Assembly (NCBI GenBank): GCA_947498765.1
Contig: CANMLG010000009.1
Span: 1-64,000, forward strand
Direction of reading: 5' to 3'
From: an uncultured Aquimarina sp.
Lineage (GTDB): Bacteria; Bacteroidota; Bacteroidia; Flavobacteriales; Flavobacteriaceae
Length of the DNA stretch: 64,000 bases
Shown here: positions 63,878-64,000 of the stretch, piece by piece
Position numbering within the stretch: position 1 is the first letter of the stretch
Layout: each line of letters opens with the position of its first letter
Made by a program: the position numbers and the translations under genes
Notes under the pieces: generated by a model
What the model was told of the DNA's origin: nothing
Database searches by the model: none
Seen by the model: the letters and a program-made list of their open reading frames with translations, nothing else

Positions 63878-64000
63878 ATGAATAAGAGTTGTCCAGAGTG
63901 TGGAGAAAAAATAATTGGTCGTTCTGATAAGCGTTTTTGTTCAGATTACTGCAGAAATTCTTTTAATAATAAACAAAACAAGGATGTTACTAATTTAATT
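63878..64000 (+). CDS. Zinc-ribbon protein (5' part, cut by window end)
   Basis: The ATG at 63878 opens a frame that runs off the window after 41 codons. MNKSCPECGEKIIGRSDKRF and then CSDYCRNSF give two Cys pairs (CPEC, CSDYC) for zinc binding, like the short N-terminal ribbons found on several Bacteroidota membrane or DNA-associated proteins. The rest is outside, so no function can be given. Confidence 0.7.
   Translation, partial: MNKSCPECGEKIIGRSDKRFCSDYCRNSFNNKQNKDVTNLI

Overview
The window is AT-rich chromosomal DNA from a marine, gliding-type member of the Bacteroidota, class Flavobacteriia. Signs of this are the type IX secretion (T9SS) genes gldJ, porU and porV, several secreted proteins with T9SS C-terminal sorting domains, lipoproteins with SPII signals, promoters of the TTTG / TAnnTTTG type, and lineage-specific families (DUF3078, DUF2480, DUF3127, bacilliredoxin). 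A GH16 beta-agarase-like enzyme and a GH5 enzyme, both T9SS cargo, suggest an organism that degrades algal polysaccharides. No rRNA, tRNA, CRISPR array or prophage was seen.

Layout. 1-1.45 kb is a decayed patch: a DUF4304-like gene without a proper start, and a small membrane-protein gene apparently split by a 171-bp MITE-like element. 1.45-7 kb holds a PKD lipoprotein, the diadenylate cyclase cdaA and a secreted subtilase. 7-15.5 kb holds murF and the T9SS/gliding block gldJ, porU, porV. 15.8-18.4 kb is pyruvate dehydrogenase E1-alpha and E2. 18.5-21.7 kb is a second decayed patch: a MITE scar, a beta-barrel gene, the 3' remnant of a large HYR-repeat adhesin whose signal peptide is now out of frame, and a cysC relic. 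21.8-24.5 kb is an Fe-S assembly group (sufS, sufE, a MIP18-family gene, DUF2480). 24.8-32.8 kb is mixed housekeeping (DUF3078 pair, aat, greA, HIT, a histidine kinase, lipoproteins).

32.8-41.8 kb is a minus-strand thiamine operon: promoter, TPP riboswitch, intrinsic terminator, thiS, thiC, a TenI-like gene, thiD, thiE, thiG, thiH and thiF-rhodanese. Three unrelated-looking genes of the four-helix-bundle family (23S rRNA intervening-sequence proteins) sit between the thi genes, each bounded by its own imperfect inverted low-complexity repeats. This is the most unusual structure in the window: IVS-like elements apparently lodged in a protein-coding operon. One copy is truncated at its repeat, and the repeat of another has been absorbed into the coding sequence of thiH.

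41.9-64 kb holds a hybrid histidine kinase with an Hpt domain, the GH16 enzyme, a lipid-related group (acyl-ACP desaturase, plsC) with bacilliredoxin, a TerB-DnaJ protein, an NtrY-like kinase with enoyl-CoA hydratase, an M48 peptidase with a YjgN-family membrane protein, bioB with a cupin gene, a PAS kinase, a pepP-like peptidase overlapping an alpha/beta hydrolase, the GH5 enzyme behind a repeat-rich regulatory region, and the start of a zinc-ribbon gene cut by the window edge.
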